The notes below the pieces were generated by a model. The model saw only the letters and a list, made by a program, of their open reading frames with translations, was not told the DNA's origin and made no database searches. From NCBI GenBank assembly GCA_903870995.1, contig CAIQFD010000032.1:1-58004 (forward strand): a stretch of 58,004 bases of DNA. Reading direction: 5' to 3'. Shown here one piece after another: positions 28,806 to 39,877 of the stretch (its first letter is position 1; every line of letters starts with the position of its first letter). The position numbers and the translations under genes were made by a program. The stretch is from an uncultured Methylophilaceae bacterium (GTDB taxonomy: Bacteria > Pseudomonadota > Gammaproteobacteria > Burkholderiales > Methylophilaceae).

Positions 28806-30788
28806 CTAATCACTTGAATATTTATTATCGACATCTTCACTGATTGACTGGCTAACCGCATTTACGCTACCGGATGTAGCACCCCCATCACCAGTAATAA
28901 CACCTAATCTTTGTTTAAGACTTAACGTCTTAGTTCCTAACTGATGCGAATAAAAACAAGTATTCGCCATAACCTTTTGTACATATTGTCGTGTTTCTAA
29001 AATCGGAATGGTTTCAGCATAAATTGCTCCCTCCATCGATTTTTTTGGTGCCCAATGTTTGGCATTACCAGGGCCAGCATTATAAGCGGCTGTAGCCATC
29101 GCAGCTTGACCACTCATTAAGTCTAGGGTGTATCGCAAATAATAAGTACCAAGCTTCACATTAGTTTCTGTTTGATGAATCATGTTTTGGCGATAATCAT
29201 TAAACCCTGTTCTTTTAGCAATCCAGGCCGCTGTCGCTGGCATAACCTGCATCAACCCTGATGCCCCAACGCCAGATTTTGCATACGTGACAAAACGACT
29301 TTCTTGACGCGTTAGGCCGTACACCCAAGCTTCATCTAAACCATTCACTTTAGCGAAAGACTGAACCGTTTCTCGATATGGGGCTGGATATCGCAACACA
29401 AAATTATGCACAAACTTAGTCTTTTCAGCCGTATTAATCGCTAAGTCATACCAAGTTTGACGCATCGCCAATTCAGCAGCAGCCAACATCTGCTTATCAT
29501 CATAATCTTTAGTTGCCCAAGCCCACTCAGCCCTGCTTTCCCAGCGCATATCTAAGCGTTGCAACTCTATCGATCTTTGTATTGCAGGCTGATTTTTAAT
29601 TGCTAATACTTCACTTTCTGTTGGGATATAGTTGCTTGGCGGCCCGCTAAGTAAATCTCCCAGCTCGTCTCTAGCTAACAAACCATAATAAGTATGCTCT
29701 CGTGAAAGCGGTACAAAAATAGCATTTGCTTTAGGAACAGCACTTTGCTCTTTGTAAGCACGTCCTTTCCAATAGCGCCACACGGGCTCATCTTGTTGCG
29801 TAGCAGACATATCGTCTATTGTTGCTGAAACAACACTCCAATTTTTGTCTAATAACGCGGCACGAACCTTCCAGGCTAATTCATCTGAATCTAGCTCAGC
29901 ATTTTTTACCTTAGCATATAAATTTAAAGCATCTGTATCGTGCCGACGTGCTGCCTGCATCGCCAATCGTCCCCACATATACATTTGTTCATCCGACTCA
30001 AAATATGAGCTCAATGTTGCCCATGTTTTCAAACCAGCCTCTAATTGACTTCGCGCTAACTTATCAATTGCGTACAAATTTAATGCGCGCCCCAGGTGAC
30101 TTTTAAATGGAATAGATTTTTTTTCTAAGGCGGCTTGAGGATTTTGAAAAACTACATCAATCAGTTTTAAATCAGTCTTAGCAACCGAAGCATCTCGCTG
30201 AACTATCGCTTTCGCTAGTGCAACTTTTCCTTGTTGCATCGCCAATCTAAATCGGGCCCAAATATCATCTTGCGTCAGCACCTTGGCGGCTTGCATCAAA
30301 TCAAACAAAGTCTCGCAATTACTTGGCTGATCAGATGCCGTCATCCACAACGCCTTACCTTCGGTAAGCGCAATCAAATCTCCTTTTTTAACTCTCCCCT
30401 CAAGGGTATAGCAAGAAACAGCAATATCTTCACGCTTAAAATTTGCTTGCTCTTCAAAAAAAGAGTCCCAATCTTGACGTCTTGCTAGGCTTTTCAGCCA
30501 CTCACCACGCACACGATCCGAAAAAGGAAAATCCGCATATTGTGATAAAAAATTTCGTACGGCAATTTTGTCACTGCTACCCAATGTAATCAGCATCAGC
30601 CAATAATCTGCATAAGGCGCTAATAGGTAATTTTGCGCATGAAGCTGATTTGCATCATCAGCAAGCGACTTGATATTTTTCGATTGATAAGCGCTTTGAG
30701 CATGCGCAAAGGTTTCGTCCGCATTCATCGCCCAGGCTGAGCTAACGCTGAATAAAAACGTGCTAAATAAGGTAACCCAGAATTTCAT
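28806..30788 (-). CDS. slt: Soluble lytic murein transglycosylase
   Basis: Periplasmic enzyme that cuts peptidoglycan glycan strands with formation of 1,6-anhydroMurNAc. A signal peptide (residues 1-20, ending at AWA) is followed by a long superhelical domain of short helices (U and L domains) and the catalytic SLT domain near residues 480-620: E in RQESRF, then GASGLMQVMPATA and TAAYNAGPGN. The length of 660 aa is that of Slt70. It lies near the dcw cluster but is separated from it by its own leader. Confidence 0.93.
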   Translation of the reverse strand: MKFWVTLFSTFLFSVSSAWAMNADETFAHAQSAYQSKNIKSLADDANQLHAQNYLLAPYADYWLMLITLGSSDKIAVRNFLSQYADFPFSDRVRGEWLKSLARRQDWDSFFEEQANFKREDIAVSCYTLEGRVKKGDLIALTEGKALWMTASDQPSNCETLFDLMQAAKVLTQDDIWARFRLAMQQGKVALAKAIVQRDASVAKTDLKLIDVVFQNPQAALEKKSIPFKSHLGRALNLYAIDKLARSQLEAGLKTWATLSSYFESDEQMYMWGRLAMQAARRHDTDALNLYAKVKNAELDSDELAWKVRAALLDKNWSVVSATIDDMSATQQDEPVWRYWKGRAYKEQSAVPKANAIFVPLSREHTYYGLLARDELGDLLSGPPSNYIPTESEVLAIKNQPAIQRSIELQRLDMRWESRAEWAWATKDYDDKQMLAAAELAMRQTWYDLAINTAEKTKFVHNFVLRYPAPYRETVQSFAKVNGLDEAWVYGLTRQESRFVTYAKSGVGASGLMQVMPATAAWIAKRTGFNDYRQNMIHQTETNVKLGTYYLRYTLDLMSGQAAMATAAYNAGPGNAKHWAPKKSMEGAIYAETIPILETRQYVQKVMANTCFYSHQLGTKTLSLKQRLGVITGDGGATSGSVNAVSQSISEDVDNKYSSD

Positions 30789-30858
30789 TTACTTCCTTAG
30801 CCGACGATTTGAAAGGCATATCCAATCGCGTCGTGAAAATATAAGGCCGTGTGACGGT

Positions 30859-31047
30859 CTATACCAAGATGATGCGAAAAGCCGCCATGACAACTGCCGC
30901 CGCCAGTAATAGTAAAAATGCGTATTTAATGAGTTGCCCTAACAGGCGAAGATAGCGCTTATCGCCTTTGACCAAAAAGGCACCAAAGCAAACTGCACAA
31001 GAGAATATAACTAAAATTAATAAAATTCTTGCGATTAGAAGACCCAT
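30859..31047 (-). CDS. Small two-helix membrane protein
   Basis: A 62-aa protein with two hydrophobic helices (about residues 3-26 and 39-60), separated by a basic loop (KGDKRYLR). I do not recognise a named family, though small proteins of this layout often follow lpxC in betaproteobacteria. It lies 14 nt after lpxC on the same strand, likely cotranscribed. Confidence 0.65.
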   Translation of the reverse strand: MGLLIARILLILVIFSCAVCFGAFLVKGDKRYLRLLGQLIKYAFLLLLAAAVVMAAFRIILV

Positions 31048-31061
31048 GATACTTGGCTCGC

Positions 31062-31991
31062 TTAAATGTAGTTCAAGACAGGTGAGGCAACTACCGTCGA
31101 TTGAAAACCACTCGGAGCTTCTTCAGCTTTTTCAAAACTTGCATACTCCCAAGCATCAGCGTCCGCCATCAAGGTACGAAGTAATTGGTTGTTTAATGCA
31201 TGCCCTGATTTATACGCTGTAAAAGCACAAAGCAATGGATGGCCAAGCACATATAAATCTCCAATTGCGTCTAACGTTTTATGCTTAACGAATTCATCGT
31301 CGTAACGTAAACCATCATGATTCAAAATACGGTACTCGTCTAAAACAATTGCATTGTCCAAGCTACCGCCTCGCGCCAAGCCCATAGAGCGCAACGCTTC
31401 AACTTCATGCATGAAGCCAAATGTGCGTGCACGACTTACTTCTTTGATATATGAATTATCCGCAAAATCAATCTTTACATTATTACCAGTATGCTCAAAA
31501 ACCGGGTGCGCAAAATCAATCGTAAAATCAATCTTAAAACCAAAATACGGATCGAATCGCACCCATTTATCTCCATCGCGGACTTCGACCGTCTTTTTGA
31601 TACGAATAAATTTTTTGAGGGCAGCTTGTTCGACAATGCCAGCCTCTTGAAGTAAAAATACAAATGGCCCAGAGCTACCATCCATAATAGGCACTTCACC
31701 AGCCGTTAAATCTATATAGATGTTATCTATTCCTAGCCCAGCTAGCGCGGACATTAAATGCTCGACAGTGGCGACGCGCACCCCTTTGTGTTCCAAGGCT
31801 GAACACATCCGGGTGTCGCATACATATTGAGGTTGCACTTTGATTTCCGCTGAATCGGGCAGATCGACGCGACGGAAAACAATACCAGTGTCAGGCAAGG
31901 CAGGACGCAAAGTCACTGTGACTTTTTCACCTGTATGTAAGCCCACACCAGTGGCACTAATTGATTTTTTAAGGGTGCGCTGTTTAAGCAT
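31062..31991 (-). CDS. lpxC: UDP-3-O-acyl-N-acetylglucosamine deacetylase
   Basis: Zinc enzyme for the committed step of lipid A synthesis. Typical start [20 protein letters not shown], the zinc-site H in [15 protein letters not shown], and [11 protein letters not shown] (H and D ligands). Length 309 aa. It is the last gene of the dcw order and has 166 nt to ftsZ, in which I see two TATGCT stretches near 32090-32100 but no convincing promoter. Confidence 0.96.
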   Translation of the reverse strand: MLKQRTLKKSISATGVGLHTGEKVTVTLRPALPDTGIVFRRVDLPDSAEIKVQPQYVCDTRMCSALEHKGVRVATVEHLMSALAGLGIDNIYIDLTAGEVPIMDGSSGPFVFLLQEAGIVEQAALKKFIRIKKTVEVRDGDKWVRFDPYFGFKIDFTIDFAHPVFEHTGNNVKIDFADNSYIKEVSRARTFGFMHEVEALRSMGLARGGSLDNAIVLDEYRILNHDGLRYDDEFVKHKTLDAIGDLYVLGHPLLCAFTAYKSGHALNNQLLRTLMADADAWEYASFEKAEEAPSGFQSTVVASPVLNYI

Positions 31992-32157
31992 ATTTACTTT
32001 TTTAATTTCACCTTAATCAAACCTAAAAAATCGTTTTATGATTTCTCAAAACAAGAAACCCTCTCAATAAAGACTACCTATCCTGCTAAAAGCATAGCAT
32101 AAATGCCGCACCCACTCACCATGGAGTGCCAGTTCAACACCGATCTAAAAAATAATA

Positions 32158-33336
32158 TTAGTCAGCTTGTTTGCGCAAAAATGCTGGAATATCGTACTCT
32201 TCAATACCATCTTTTTGCATGGCAGCCACTTGCGCACGACGACCGCTATTTTGGGTAAAAACAGCAGGTTCCTCATCATCCATATAGCCAACATTACCAG
32301 CACCAGTATAGATCGGTTGGTTCGTTGTACCATCACGCACTACTGGCGTTGCCATCACTAGTTTTGGTTTTTGTTGTGCACCAACGCCATTCAAGCCAGT
32401 AGCAACCATCGTTACACGCAAACCATCACCCATGCTTTCATCGAATACGTTACCAACAATTACGGTTGCATCTTCTGCGGTGAATGAACGAATCGTATTC
32501 ATGACATCGTTATATTCTTTCATTTTGAAAGAATGATTTGCAGTGATGTTAACGAGCACACCGCGTGCATTTGCTAAGTTAACGTTCTCCAACAATGGGC
32601 TTGCTACTGCTTGCTCAGCAGCCAATACAGCACGATCCGGACCTGTTGCAACAGCAGAACCCATCATCGCCATGCCCATTTCAGACATCACAGTGCGCAC
32701 GTCTGCAAAGTCGACGTTAACCATACCAGGGCAATTAATAATTTCAGCGATACCTGAAACTGCATTATGAAGTACATCATTTGCTGCTTTAAATGCATCG
32801 ATAAATGTCACATCATCGCCCAACACTTCCATCAACTTGTCATTAGGGATAATGATAAGAGAGTCAACGTGCTTAGAAAGTTCTTCCAAACCGTCTGTCG
32901 CAACCTTGCTGCGTTTACCTTCAAAAGCAAAAGGCTTGGTCACCACAGCAACCGTCAAGATGCCCATTTCTTTTGCCACTTCAGCCACGATAGGCGCTGC
33001 GCCCGTCCCTGTGCCTCCACCCATACCAGCAGTAATAAACAGCATATCAGCGCCATCAATCACTTCAGCGATACGGTCACGGTCTTCCAAAGCGGCTTCG
33101 CGGCCAATCTCTGGTTTCGCACCTGCGCCCAAGCCTTTAGTAATGTCCATACCAATTTGCAGTACGGTTTTCGCTTGGCTCTTCTTTAGCGCTTGCATAT
33201 CAGTATTTGCGCAAATGAACTCTACGCCACCGACATTTTTTTCAATCATATGTTCAACAGCGTTACCGCCGCATCCACCAACACCAATCACCTTAATGAC
33301 GGCTTCTTGGTTTTCATTATCCATAATTTCAAACAT
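32158..33336 (-). CDS. ftsZ: Cell division protein FtsZ
   Basis: Tubulin-like GTPase that builds the division ring. The tubulin signature GGGTGTG is at residues 106-112, and the T7 loop region NVDFADVRTVM follows. The C-terminal peptide EEYDIPAFLRKQ binds FtsA, ZapD and SlmA. Start ATG 33336 has GGAG about 8 nt ahead and the typical MFEI start. ZapD and SlmA genes are also in this window. Confidence 0.98.
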   Translation of the reverse strand: MFEIMDNENQEAVIKVIGVGGCGGNAVEHMIEKNVGGVEFICANTDMQALKKSQAKTVLQIGMDITKGLGAGAKPEIGREAALEDRDRIAEVIDGADMLFITAGMGGGTGTGAAPIVAEVAKEMGILTVAVVTKPFAFEGKRSKVATDGLEELSKHVDSLIIIPNDKLMEVLGDDVTFIDAFKAANDVLHNAVSGIAEIINCPGMVNVDFADVRTVMSEMGMAMMGSAVATGPDRAVLAAEQAVASPLLENVNLANARGVLVNITANHSFKMKEYNDVMNTIRSFTAEDATVIVGNVFDESMGDGLRVTMVATGLNGVGAQQKPKLVMATPVVRDGTTNQPIYTGAGNVGYMDDEEPAVFTQNSGRRAQVAAMQKDGIEEYDIPAFLRKQAD

Positions 33337-33409
33337 TGTATTTCTCCTTGATTTCTGCCTAAACTAATTTACTTCTGCCTTTACTGCTTTTTACTACCAC
33401 CACTTACTA

Positions 33410-34648
33410 CTAAAAGTTACCTTGGAACCAACTCTTCATTCGTTCAAAAATTCGACCGAAAGAGTTAGCATCCAAACTTCCTTGAATCTGTTGTGCAACC
33501 TGCCTTTTGCCAATTAACAACAAACCAACACCTGTCGCATAGCGTGGACTGCTGACCACTTCTGACAAACCACCTACATATCTTGGCAAGCCAAGTCGAA
33601 CTGGCATGTGGAAGATTTCCTCGCCTAACTCAACCATTCCCTTCATCATCGCTGAACCACCTGTAATTACGATGCCAGAAGCAATCATTTCCTCTAGGCC
33701 GCTGCGGCGCAATTCAGCTAATACAAACTCATAGAGCTCAACCACGCGAGGCTCAATCACCTCAGCCAAGGTTTGCACAGAAAGCTGGCGTGATTCACGT
33801 CCATCAGTCCCCTGCACTTCTACCACTTCTCGTGGGTCAGCCAATTGACGCAACGCACAACCATGTTTGATCTTGATGTCTTCTGCAGACTGCGTTGGAG
33901 TTCTTAGTGCCACGGCAACGTCATTTGTGATTTGGTCGCCAGCAATTGGAATAACAGCGGTATGACGAATTGCGCCTTGCTTGAATACTGCAATGTCTGT
34001 GGTGCCGCCCCCAATATCTACCAAGCACACACCTAGTTCTTTTTCATCCTCAGTCAACACAGCCTCACTTGAAGCAAGGGGTTGAAGGATTAAATCACTC
34101 ACTTCCAAACCACAACGCTTAATACTTTTCACGATGTTTTGCGCAGCGGCTACAGCACCAGTCACAATATGTACTTTTACTTCCAGCTTCATACCACTCA
34201 TGCCAAGCGGCTCACGCACATCTTCCTGGCCATCAATGATGTACTCTTGCGTGAGGATGTGAAGAATTTGCTGATCCGATGGCAACGCAATAGCTTGCGC
34301 AGTTTCAATGACTCGAGAAACATCGGCTTGCGTGACTTCAGCATCTTTAATTTTGACCATTCCGCGTGCATTGATACTTTGCACATGGCTACCTGCAATG
34401 CCTGTAAACACATTTTTAATCGTGCAATCAGCCATTAATTCGGCCTCTTCAATTGCGCGCTGAATCGCATTCACCGTGGAGTCAATATTAATCACCACGC
34501 CTTTTTTAAGGCCACGTGAAACGTGTTGTCCTAGCCCGATGACATTCATATTGCCGTCAGCCATCAGCTCCGCAACAATTGCGACAACTTTAGATGTCCC
34601 AATATCTAAGCCAATAATGAGGTTTTTCTCTTCTTTAGCTCTACTCAT
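33410..34648 (-). CDS. ftsA: Cell division protein FtsA
   Basis: Actin-like ATPase that anchors FtsZ to the membrane. GLDIGTSKVVA at residues about 13-23 and the second phosphate loop VDIGGGTTDIAVF are clear, as is GIVITGGSAMMKG. The C-terminal amphipathic helix (FGRIFERMKSWFQGNF) is intact. Length 412 aa. Order ftsQ-ftsA-ftsZ is standard. Confidence 0.97.
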   Translation of the reverse strand: MSRAKEEKNLIIGLDIGTSKVVAIVAELMADGNMNVIGLGQHVSRGLKKGVVINIDSTVNAIQRAIEEAELMADCTIKNVFTGIAGSHVQSINARGMVKIKDAEVTQADVSRVIETAQAIALPSDQQILHILTQEYIIDGQEDVREPLGMSGMKLEVKVHIVTGAVAAAQNIVKSIKRCGLEVSDLILQPLASSEAVLTEDEKELGVCLVDIGGGTTDIAVFKQGAIRHTAVIPIAGDQITNDVAVALRTPTQSAEDIKIKHGCALRQLADPREVVEVQGTDGRESRQLSVQTLAEVIEPRVVELYEFVLAELRRSGLEEMIASGIVITGGSAMMKGMVELGEEIFHMPVRLGLPRYVGGLSEVVSSPRYATGVGLLLIGKRQVAQQIQGSLDANSFGRIFERMKSWFQGNF

Positions 34649-34731
34649 TGTCTTTCTCCACTTTTCTTAATTTGCATTTATTCATTTACTTGTATTCATA
34701 TGAGTTATCGTGAATATTTCAACCTGCTTTG

Positions 34732-35604
34732 TTAAGCTTTAGCCTTTTTAACTAGATCGGTCTTAATATTTTTCTTAATTGCCTCTTTATTCACTGCTGT
34801 TTTTTTGCCGGGCTCTTTTTTCGCATCATCTGGTTTAGCCTTGTGCGCTATTGGCTCCTTTTCTTCCTTAGGTGCCGCAGCCAGCGCGGCCTGCTTAAAT
34901 GCAGCTAAAGCAGTCGGACTCCGAACTGCAAAACCACTTGGGTAGCGCAAATCCACATAACTCAAATTGCCTTTTAAGCCCGCATAGGTTTTTTTATAAA
35001 CCTGCATAAATCTTGCCAAACGCATTTCCATGCTTTCGCGACCCAATGAAATCACCATGCCAGTATTCGTCGTTACCTGCCATGAGCGTCTCGGTGTTAG
35101 CGTAATTTCAGTTACTTTCATTGTGCTCGGTGCAATCAACTCACTAAACTCCCCAAAATGCTCTGCAACTTCTTTTACGCCATCACCTGGCCCGTAAAAT
35201 ACAGGCAGGTCTGCATCCGATGCTGCATGAAAAAGCTCGCCATGCGTGTTCACTAAAGCAATATTTCCCCAACGCGCTAATGCCTGATGCTCTTCAATGA
35301 CCACTTCTAAACTACTAGGCCATCGTCTTCTAATGCTGACTTTTCTTGCCCATGGCAATTTTTCAAATGCCTCACGCGTTTTAACTAAATTCACCGTAAA
35401 GAAATTTCCTTGCAAATAACGGCTAGAAATTAGCTTTACCTGTTCACGCGTAACATGCTTTAACTCGCCCTCAACACGCACTTCGCGCAGTGGGAAGATT
35501 GGCAAATGCACCACCACGTAAAGCGAGGCATATAAAAACAATACGAATGAAATCGCAAATAGCACGTTTGCAATCCAATTCAACACATTGGGTTTATCCC
35601 ACAT
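34732..35604 (-). CDS. ftsQ: Cell division protein FtsQ
   Basis: Bitopic division protein linking early and late division proteins. One membrane helix (about residues 11-33), a POTRA domain beginning [12 protein letters not shown], and the beta domain with [11 protein letters not shown]. The start is ATG 35604 (290 aa), with GGAG about 9 nt ahead and overlapping the ddl end by 11 nt. Unusual: the last 45 or so residues form a Lys/Ala/Glu-rich periplasmic tail, likely disordered, which E. coli FtsQ does not have. Confidence 0.94.
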   Translation of the reverse strand: MWDKPNVLNWIANVLFAISFVLFLYASLYVVVHLPIFPLREVRVEGELKHVTREQVKLISSRYLQGNFFTVNLVKTREAFEKLPWARKVSIRRRWPSSLEVVIEEHQALARWGNIALVNTHGELFHAASDADLPVFYGPGDGVKEVAEHFGEFSELIAPSTMKVTEITLTPRRSWQVTTNTGMVISLGRESMEMRLARFMQVYKKTYAGLKGNLSYVDLRYPSGFAVRSPTALAAFKQAALAAAPKEEKEPIAHKAKPDDAKKEPGKKTAVNKEAIKKNIKTDLVKKAKA

Positions 35605-36526
35605 GCGCTTTAGCTCCGTGTTGTACCATCGCAAGACTCAAAATACGCTTCACTAACTCATTAAAAGAGATTCCTGCAGCTTTTGCTGCCATTGGCACCA
35701 AGCTATGATCTGTCATGCCGGGGCTAGTATTGACCTCCAAGAAGTAATGATTGCCAGCTTCATCCATCAGGAAATCTACGCGCCCCCAACCCGTGCCACC
35801 AATGGCTTTAAATGCCTGCAAAGCTTCTGCTTGTATCTTGGCTTCTTGCACTGCTGGAAGGCCACATGGACATAAATACTGGGTGTCATCACGTAAATAT
35901 TTAGCCTCAAAATCATAAAATTCATTCGCAGGCACAATACGTACAATTGGCAATACTTGATCACCCAAAATACCCACGGTGTATTCACCACCGCCAACAA
36001 ACTGCTCAGCAATGACAAGCGGATCTGACTTCGCTGCCAACTCATATGCCGCCTTTAATCCGCCAGCCACTTTTACTTTGCTAATGCCAATACTTGAACC
36101 TTCATTTGCTGGCTTCACAAATAAAGGCAGGCCTAACTTTTTCTCAATATCGGTAAAATCTGAATTTGCACTCACCACTTCAAAAGCTGGAGTTGCAACA
36201 CCTGCGGCATGCCAAATTAATTTGGTACGCCATTTATCCATACCAATGGCCGATGCCATAACACCAGAGCCTGTGTAAGGAATATCAAACAACTCTAAAG
36301 CGCCCTGCATAGTGCCGTCTTCACCAAATCGGCCATGTAGCGAGATAAAAGCCGCGTCATATTGCTCTAAGTCATGCAATGGGCGAGTCGCTGGATCGAA
36401 AGCTTCAGCATTAATGCCTTGGGCCTTCAGCGCTACCAACACGGCCGAGCCGCTTTTGAGCGACACTTCACGTTCGCCGGATTTCCCACCCAATAAAACG
36501 GCTACTTTTCCAAATATTTCACTCAT
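35594..36526 (-). CDS. ddl: D-alanine--D-alanine ligase
   Basis: ATP-grasp ligase that makes D-Ala-D-Ala for the peptidoglycan stem. Seen: [14 protein letters not shown] near the N-terminus, [14 protein letters not shown] (ATP site), and [17 protein letters not shown]. Length 310 aa, DdlB type, inside the dcw cluster between murB (4-nt overlap) and ftsQ. Confidence 0.97.
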   Translation of the reverse strand: MSEIFGKVAVLLGGKSGEREVSLKSGSAVLVALKAQGINAEAFDPATRPLHDLEQYDAAFISLHGRFGEDGTMQGALELFDIPYTGSGVMASAIGMDKWRTKLIWHAAGVATPAFEVVSANSDFTDIEKKLGLPLFVKPANEGSSIGISKVKVAGGLKAAYELAAKSDPLVIAEQFVGGGEYTVGILGDQVLPIVRIVPANEFYDFEAKYLRDDTQYLCPCGLPAVQEAKIQAEALQAFKAIGGTGWGRVDFLMDEAGNHYFLEVNTSPGMTDHSLVPMAAKAAGISFNELVKRILSLAMVQHGAKAHVG

Positions 36527-37431
36527 AATTTCTCGCCCACTTTGTCACCCAACACATGTACTTCTTGATGCAAGTTAATTCCAAATTTTTCTTTAACCGT
36601 ATCGCGCATCAACGCTATTAATTGCTCAATATCTGCCGCACTCGCATCGCCTAAATTCACAATAAAATTAGCGTGTTTCTCTGACACTTGTGCCCCACCA
36701 ATTTGGTGACCTTTTAAGCCGCAAGCCTCAATCAATCGCGCTGCATAATCACCTTCTGGATTACGGAAGGTCGAGCCAGCGTTGGGTAAATTAAGCGGCT
36801 GCGTCGCCAATCTCTTAGCCAATAAAGCTTTAATGTTTTGATCTGCCTCTTCCGCATTACCTTTTGGCAATTCAAACCATGCCCCAACAAACCATTCATT
36901 TGCTACTGGCATTGCCACATGGCGATACGTCGCGACAAATTCTGAAGCAGAACGCTCATGTACGAAGCCTTTTGCATCAATAGTCAGCACGCGATTAACG
37001 CTGTCCCAAGTTTCGCCACCATGACAACCTGCATTCATCGCCAAAGCCCCACCTACCGTGCCAGGAATGCCTGCCCAAAACTCGCCGCCTTGCTTAGATT
37101 GCTTTGCGGTAAATCTTGCTAACTTGGCACAAGTAACACCGGCCTCGGCGTAAATCAAGTTGCCTTCCATCTGCAAAGCATTAAGGGCGTTATGAAGGAT
37201 CACCACCGTACCGCGCACACCAGCATCTCTTACTAACAAATTTGAACCTAAGCCCACAAAATACACTGGTTCATTAGCACCTAAATTTTTCAAGAAGACA
37301 CTTAAATCATCCAGTCCTTCAGGAATATATAAACGGTCAGCATTGCCGCCCACGCGCCAGCTGTTGTAACGAGTCATCGGCTCGTTCAATAGCAAAGTAC
37401 CTTGTGCTTGGGCTTGTACCATTAGTTGCAT
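36523..37431 (-). CDS. murB: UDP-N-acetylenolpyruvoylglucosamine reductase
   Basis: FAD enzyme that reduces UDP-GlcNAc-enolpyruvate to UDP-MurNAc. The FAD-binding [11 protein letters not shown], the [15 protein letters not shown] motif and the C-terminal [10 protein letters not shown] and KHANFIVN stretches are present. Length 302 aa, the short type I/IIb-like form rather than the longer E. coli form. The start at 37431 has AAGG 5 nt ahead; an ATG at 37422 is an alternative. Overlaps murC. Confidence 0.96.
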   Translation of the reverse strand: MQLMVQAQAQGTLLLNEPMTRYNSWRVGGNADRLYIPEGLDDLSVFLKNLGANEPVYFVGLGSNLLVRDAGVRGTVVILHNALNALQMEGNLIYAEAGVTCAKLARFTAKQSKQGGEFWAGIPGTVGGALAMNAGCHGGETWDSVNRVLTIDAKGFVHERSASEFVATYRHVAMPVANEWFVGAWFELPKGNAEEADQNIKALLAKRLATQPLNLPNAGSTFRNPEGDYAARLIEACGLKGHQIGGAQVSEKHANFIVNLGDASAADIEQLIALMRDTVKEKFGINLHQEVHVLGDKVGEKL

Positions 37432-38816
37432 AAATCCCTTGTTAAGCTTGCCACTTGGCCGATAGAGCCAGCCCCCATCACAATAACCACATCACCCTCT
37501 TGCACTGTATTTACAATCGCTTGTGGCAAATCGACTGTTGTTTCTACAAATAGAGGCTCAACCTTGCCAGCCACACGCACGGCACGCACCAACGAGCGGC
37601 CATCAGCCGCAACAATCGGGGCTTCGCCAGCCGAATAAACTTCGGTGAGCAAGACTGAATCAGCGCTCGACAGCACTTTCACAAAGTCTTCAAAACAATC
37701 ACGCGTTCTGGTGTAACGATGCGGCTGGAAAGCTAAGACTAGTCGTCGATCAGGAAATGCACCACGGGCCGCCGCAATCACAGCTTGCATTTCGACTGGG
37801 TGGTGTCCGTAATCATCAATCAAAGTGAATGTGCCCCCTGCTGGCGCATTCACTTCACCATAACGCTCAAATCGACGACCTACCCCTTTAAATTCTTTGA
37901 GCGCTTTAATCATTGCTGCATCGGGCACATTCAGTTCGCTAGCAATCGCAATTGCGGCCAAGGCATTGAGCACATAATGCTTACCTGGCAGATTCAAGGT
38001 CACATCAAACTCTGTTGTCACACCATTAATGCGCTGCACGGTAAATCGCATTTGCCCGTTGTCCGCCACCACATTTATCGCTCTAACACGTGCCTCTTCA
38101 CTAAAACCATAGGTCATTACTGGTTTAGTCACCCGCGGCAAAATTTCACGGATATTTGCGTCGTCTAAGCACACTACCGCCATACCCCAAAAGGGCAATT
38201 GCTGCACAAAATCCACAAAAGCTGTTTTGAGCTTATCGAAGCTATGCTCATAAGTATCCATGTGGTCAGCATCAATATTGGTGACCACTGCCATTACCGG
38301 TGTGAGATGCAAGAACGAGGCATCGGACTCATCTGCCTCAGCAACGATATATTCACCCGTGCCCAATTTTGCATTCGCATTTGCAGACTCTAATTTGCCA
38401 CCTATTACATAGGTAGGATCCATTCCTGCTTCAGCCAAAATGCTGGCAATTAAGCTCGTGGTCGTTGTCTTGCCGTGCGTACCAGCCACTGCAATGCCTT
38501 GTCTAAAACGCATTAATTCAGCCAGCATTAAGGCGCGCGGCACCACTGGGATCTTACGAGCACGCGCTTCCTGGACTTCAGGGTTGGCTTCATTGACTGC
38601 ACTTGAAACCACGACCACATCAGCATCCGTCAGATTCTCTTTTTGATGACCTTGGTAGACCGTTGCTCCTGCAGCTTTCAATCTCGCTGTGACACTGTTG
38701 CTTGCTAAATCCGAACCTGTAACGTTAAAACCCAAATTCACCAACACTTCAGCAATACCGCTCATGCCTGAGCCGCCGATACCAATAAAATGGATATTTT
38801 TGACTTTATGTTTCAC
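37422..38816 (-). CDS. murC: UDP-N-acetylmuramate--L-alanine ligase
   Basis: Adds L-Ala to UDP-MurNAc, the first of the Mur ligases. N-terminal Rossmann start [13 protein letters not shown], the ATP loop [14 protein letters not shown], and the C-terminal DDYGHHP and FQPHRYTRT segments. The start is GTG 38816 (464 aa): GGAGG stands 7 nt before it and it overlaps the murG stop (CTGTGA). An ATG further up has no such site. Confidence 0.96.
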   Translation of the reverse strand: MKHKVKNIHFIGIGGSGMSGIAEVLVNLGFNVTGSDLASNSVTARLKAAGATVYQGHQKENLTDADVVVVSSAVNEANPEVQEARARKIPVVPRALMLAELMRFRQGIAVAGTHGKTTTTSLIASILAEAGMDPTYVIGGKLESANANAKLGTGEYIVAEADESDASFLHLTPVMAVVTNIDADHMDTYEHSFDKLKTAFVDFVQQLPFWGMAVVCLDDANIREILPRVTKPVMTYGFSEEARVRAINVVADNGQMRFTVQRINGVTTEFDVTLNLPGKHYVLNALAAIAIASELNVPDAAMIKALKEFKGVGRRFERYGEVNAPAGGTFTLIDDYGHHPVEMQAVIAAARGAFPDRRLVLAFQPHRYTRTRDCFEDFVKVLSSADSVLLTEVYSAGEAPIVAADGRSLVRAVRVAGKVEPLFVETTVDLPQAIVNTVQEGDVVIVMGAGSIGQVASLTRDLCN

Positions 38817-39877
38817 AGCGCCACCTCCATACAAACACGAACCACATCGGCTGTTGCATCTGGCTTACCTAAAGCACGCGCTTTATTAGCCATCTTCAAA
38901 CAACTCTCACGCGTCAACGTCGTCAAAATATTCACTAATTTTTCTACTGTTAATGCTTTTTGTTGTACCAAACAAGCAGCTTCATACTCTGCCAAATAAG
39001 CCGCATTCGTGGTTTGATGGTCATCCACTGCAAATGGAAATGGCACCAACAAGCTACCCAAACCCACTGCTGATAATTCAGCTACCGTCATCGCACCTGC
39101 ACGGCAAATCACAAAATCAGCCCATGTATACATCTCAGCCATATTGTCGATAAAAGCACGACAATCAGCCTCTACGCCATGTTGTACATAGTTACTTTTC
39201 AACACTTCAATATGCTTGACCCCAGCCTGATGAATCACAACTGGTCGTTTTTCGGCAGGCATCACGGCCAAAGCTTGTGGAATCAAATCATTGAGGGCCT
39301 GCGCACCCAAACTACCGCCAACCACCAATAGCTTTAGCGATCCTTCATGCTTATTAAAGCGAATCACAGGTTCAGCTAATGTCGCAATATCCGCACGGAC
39401 TGGATTTCCAACTACGTTCGCTTTCTTAAGCGCTCCCGGGAAGGCTGCCAAGACACGTGTTGCGATTTTCGCCATTAATTTATTGGTTAAACCAGCTACT
39501 GAGTTTTGCTCATGTATCACTAATGGCTTACTAAGTAAACGCGCCATTAGCCCGCCTGGGAATGCGGCAAAACCACCCATACCAAGCACAACATTTGGCT
39601 GATGTTTGCGTATCGCGCTAAAGCTTTGACTTAAAGCTTTAGCTAACTTAATCGGCAACAACAACCAGCCCAACAAGCCTTTACCACGCACTCCTTGCAT
39701 GGTTATCATGGCCTTCGCATAATTTTTACCTTCTATCAGGCGATTTTCCATTCCACCTTCAGTTGCTAGCCAAACAATACGCCAGCCTTGCGCTTTCAAA
39801 TGATCGGCAACAGCCATCGCTGGATAAACATGTCCACCTGTGCCACCTGCCATCACCATGAGAGTTTTGGCACTCAT
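38813..39877 (-). CDS. murG: UDP-GlcNAc--lipid I N-acetylglucosaminyltransferase
   Basis: GT28 enzyme that makes lipid II from lipid I on the inner leaflet of the inner membrane. The glycine loops are [17 protein letters not shown] (residues about 11-27) and [13 protein letters not shown], and the donor site [13 protein letters not shown] is present. Length 354 aa. Overlaps ftsW by 4 nt and murC by 4 nt. Confidence 0.97.
   Translation of the reverse strand: MSAKTLMVMAGGTGGHVYPAMAVADHLKAQGWRIVWLATEGGMENRLIEGKNYAKAMITMQGVRGKGLLGWLLLPIKLAKALSQSFSAIRKHQPNVVLGMGGFAAFPGGLMARLLSKPLVIHEQNSVAGLTNKLMAKIATRVLAAFPGALKKANVVGNPVRADIATLAEPVIRFNKHEGSLKLLVVGGSLGAQALNDLIPQALAVMPAEKRPVVIHQAGVKHIEVLKSNYVQHGVEADCRAFIDNMAEMYTWADFVICRAGAMTVAELSAVGLGSLLVPFPFAVDDHQTTNAAYLAEYEAACLVQQKALTVEKLVNILTTLTRESCLKMANKARALGKPDATADVVRVCMEVAL

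Noticed and set aside
32837-33367. 176-codon frame opposite ftsZ
   Set aside because: Antisense shadow of the strongly biased ftsZ codons, Ser/Pro/Ala/Ile-rich, no known family.
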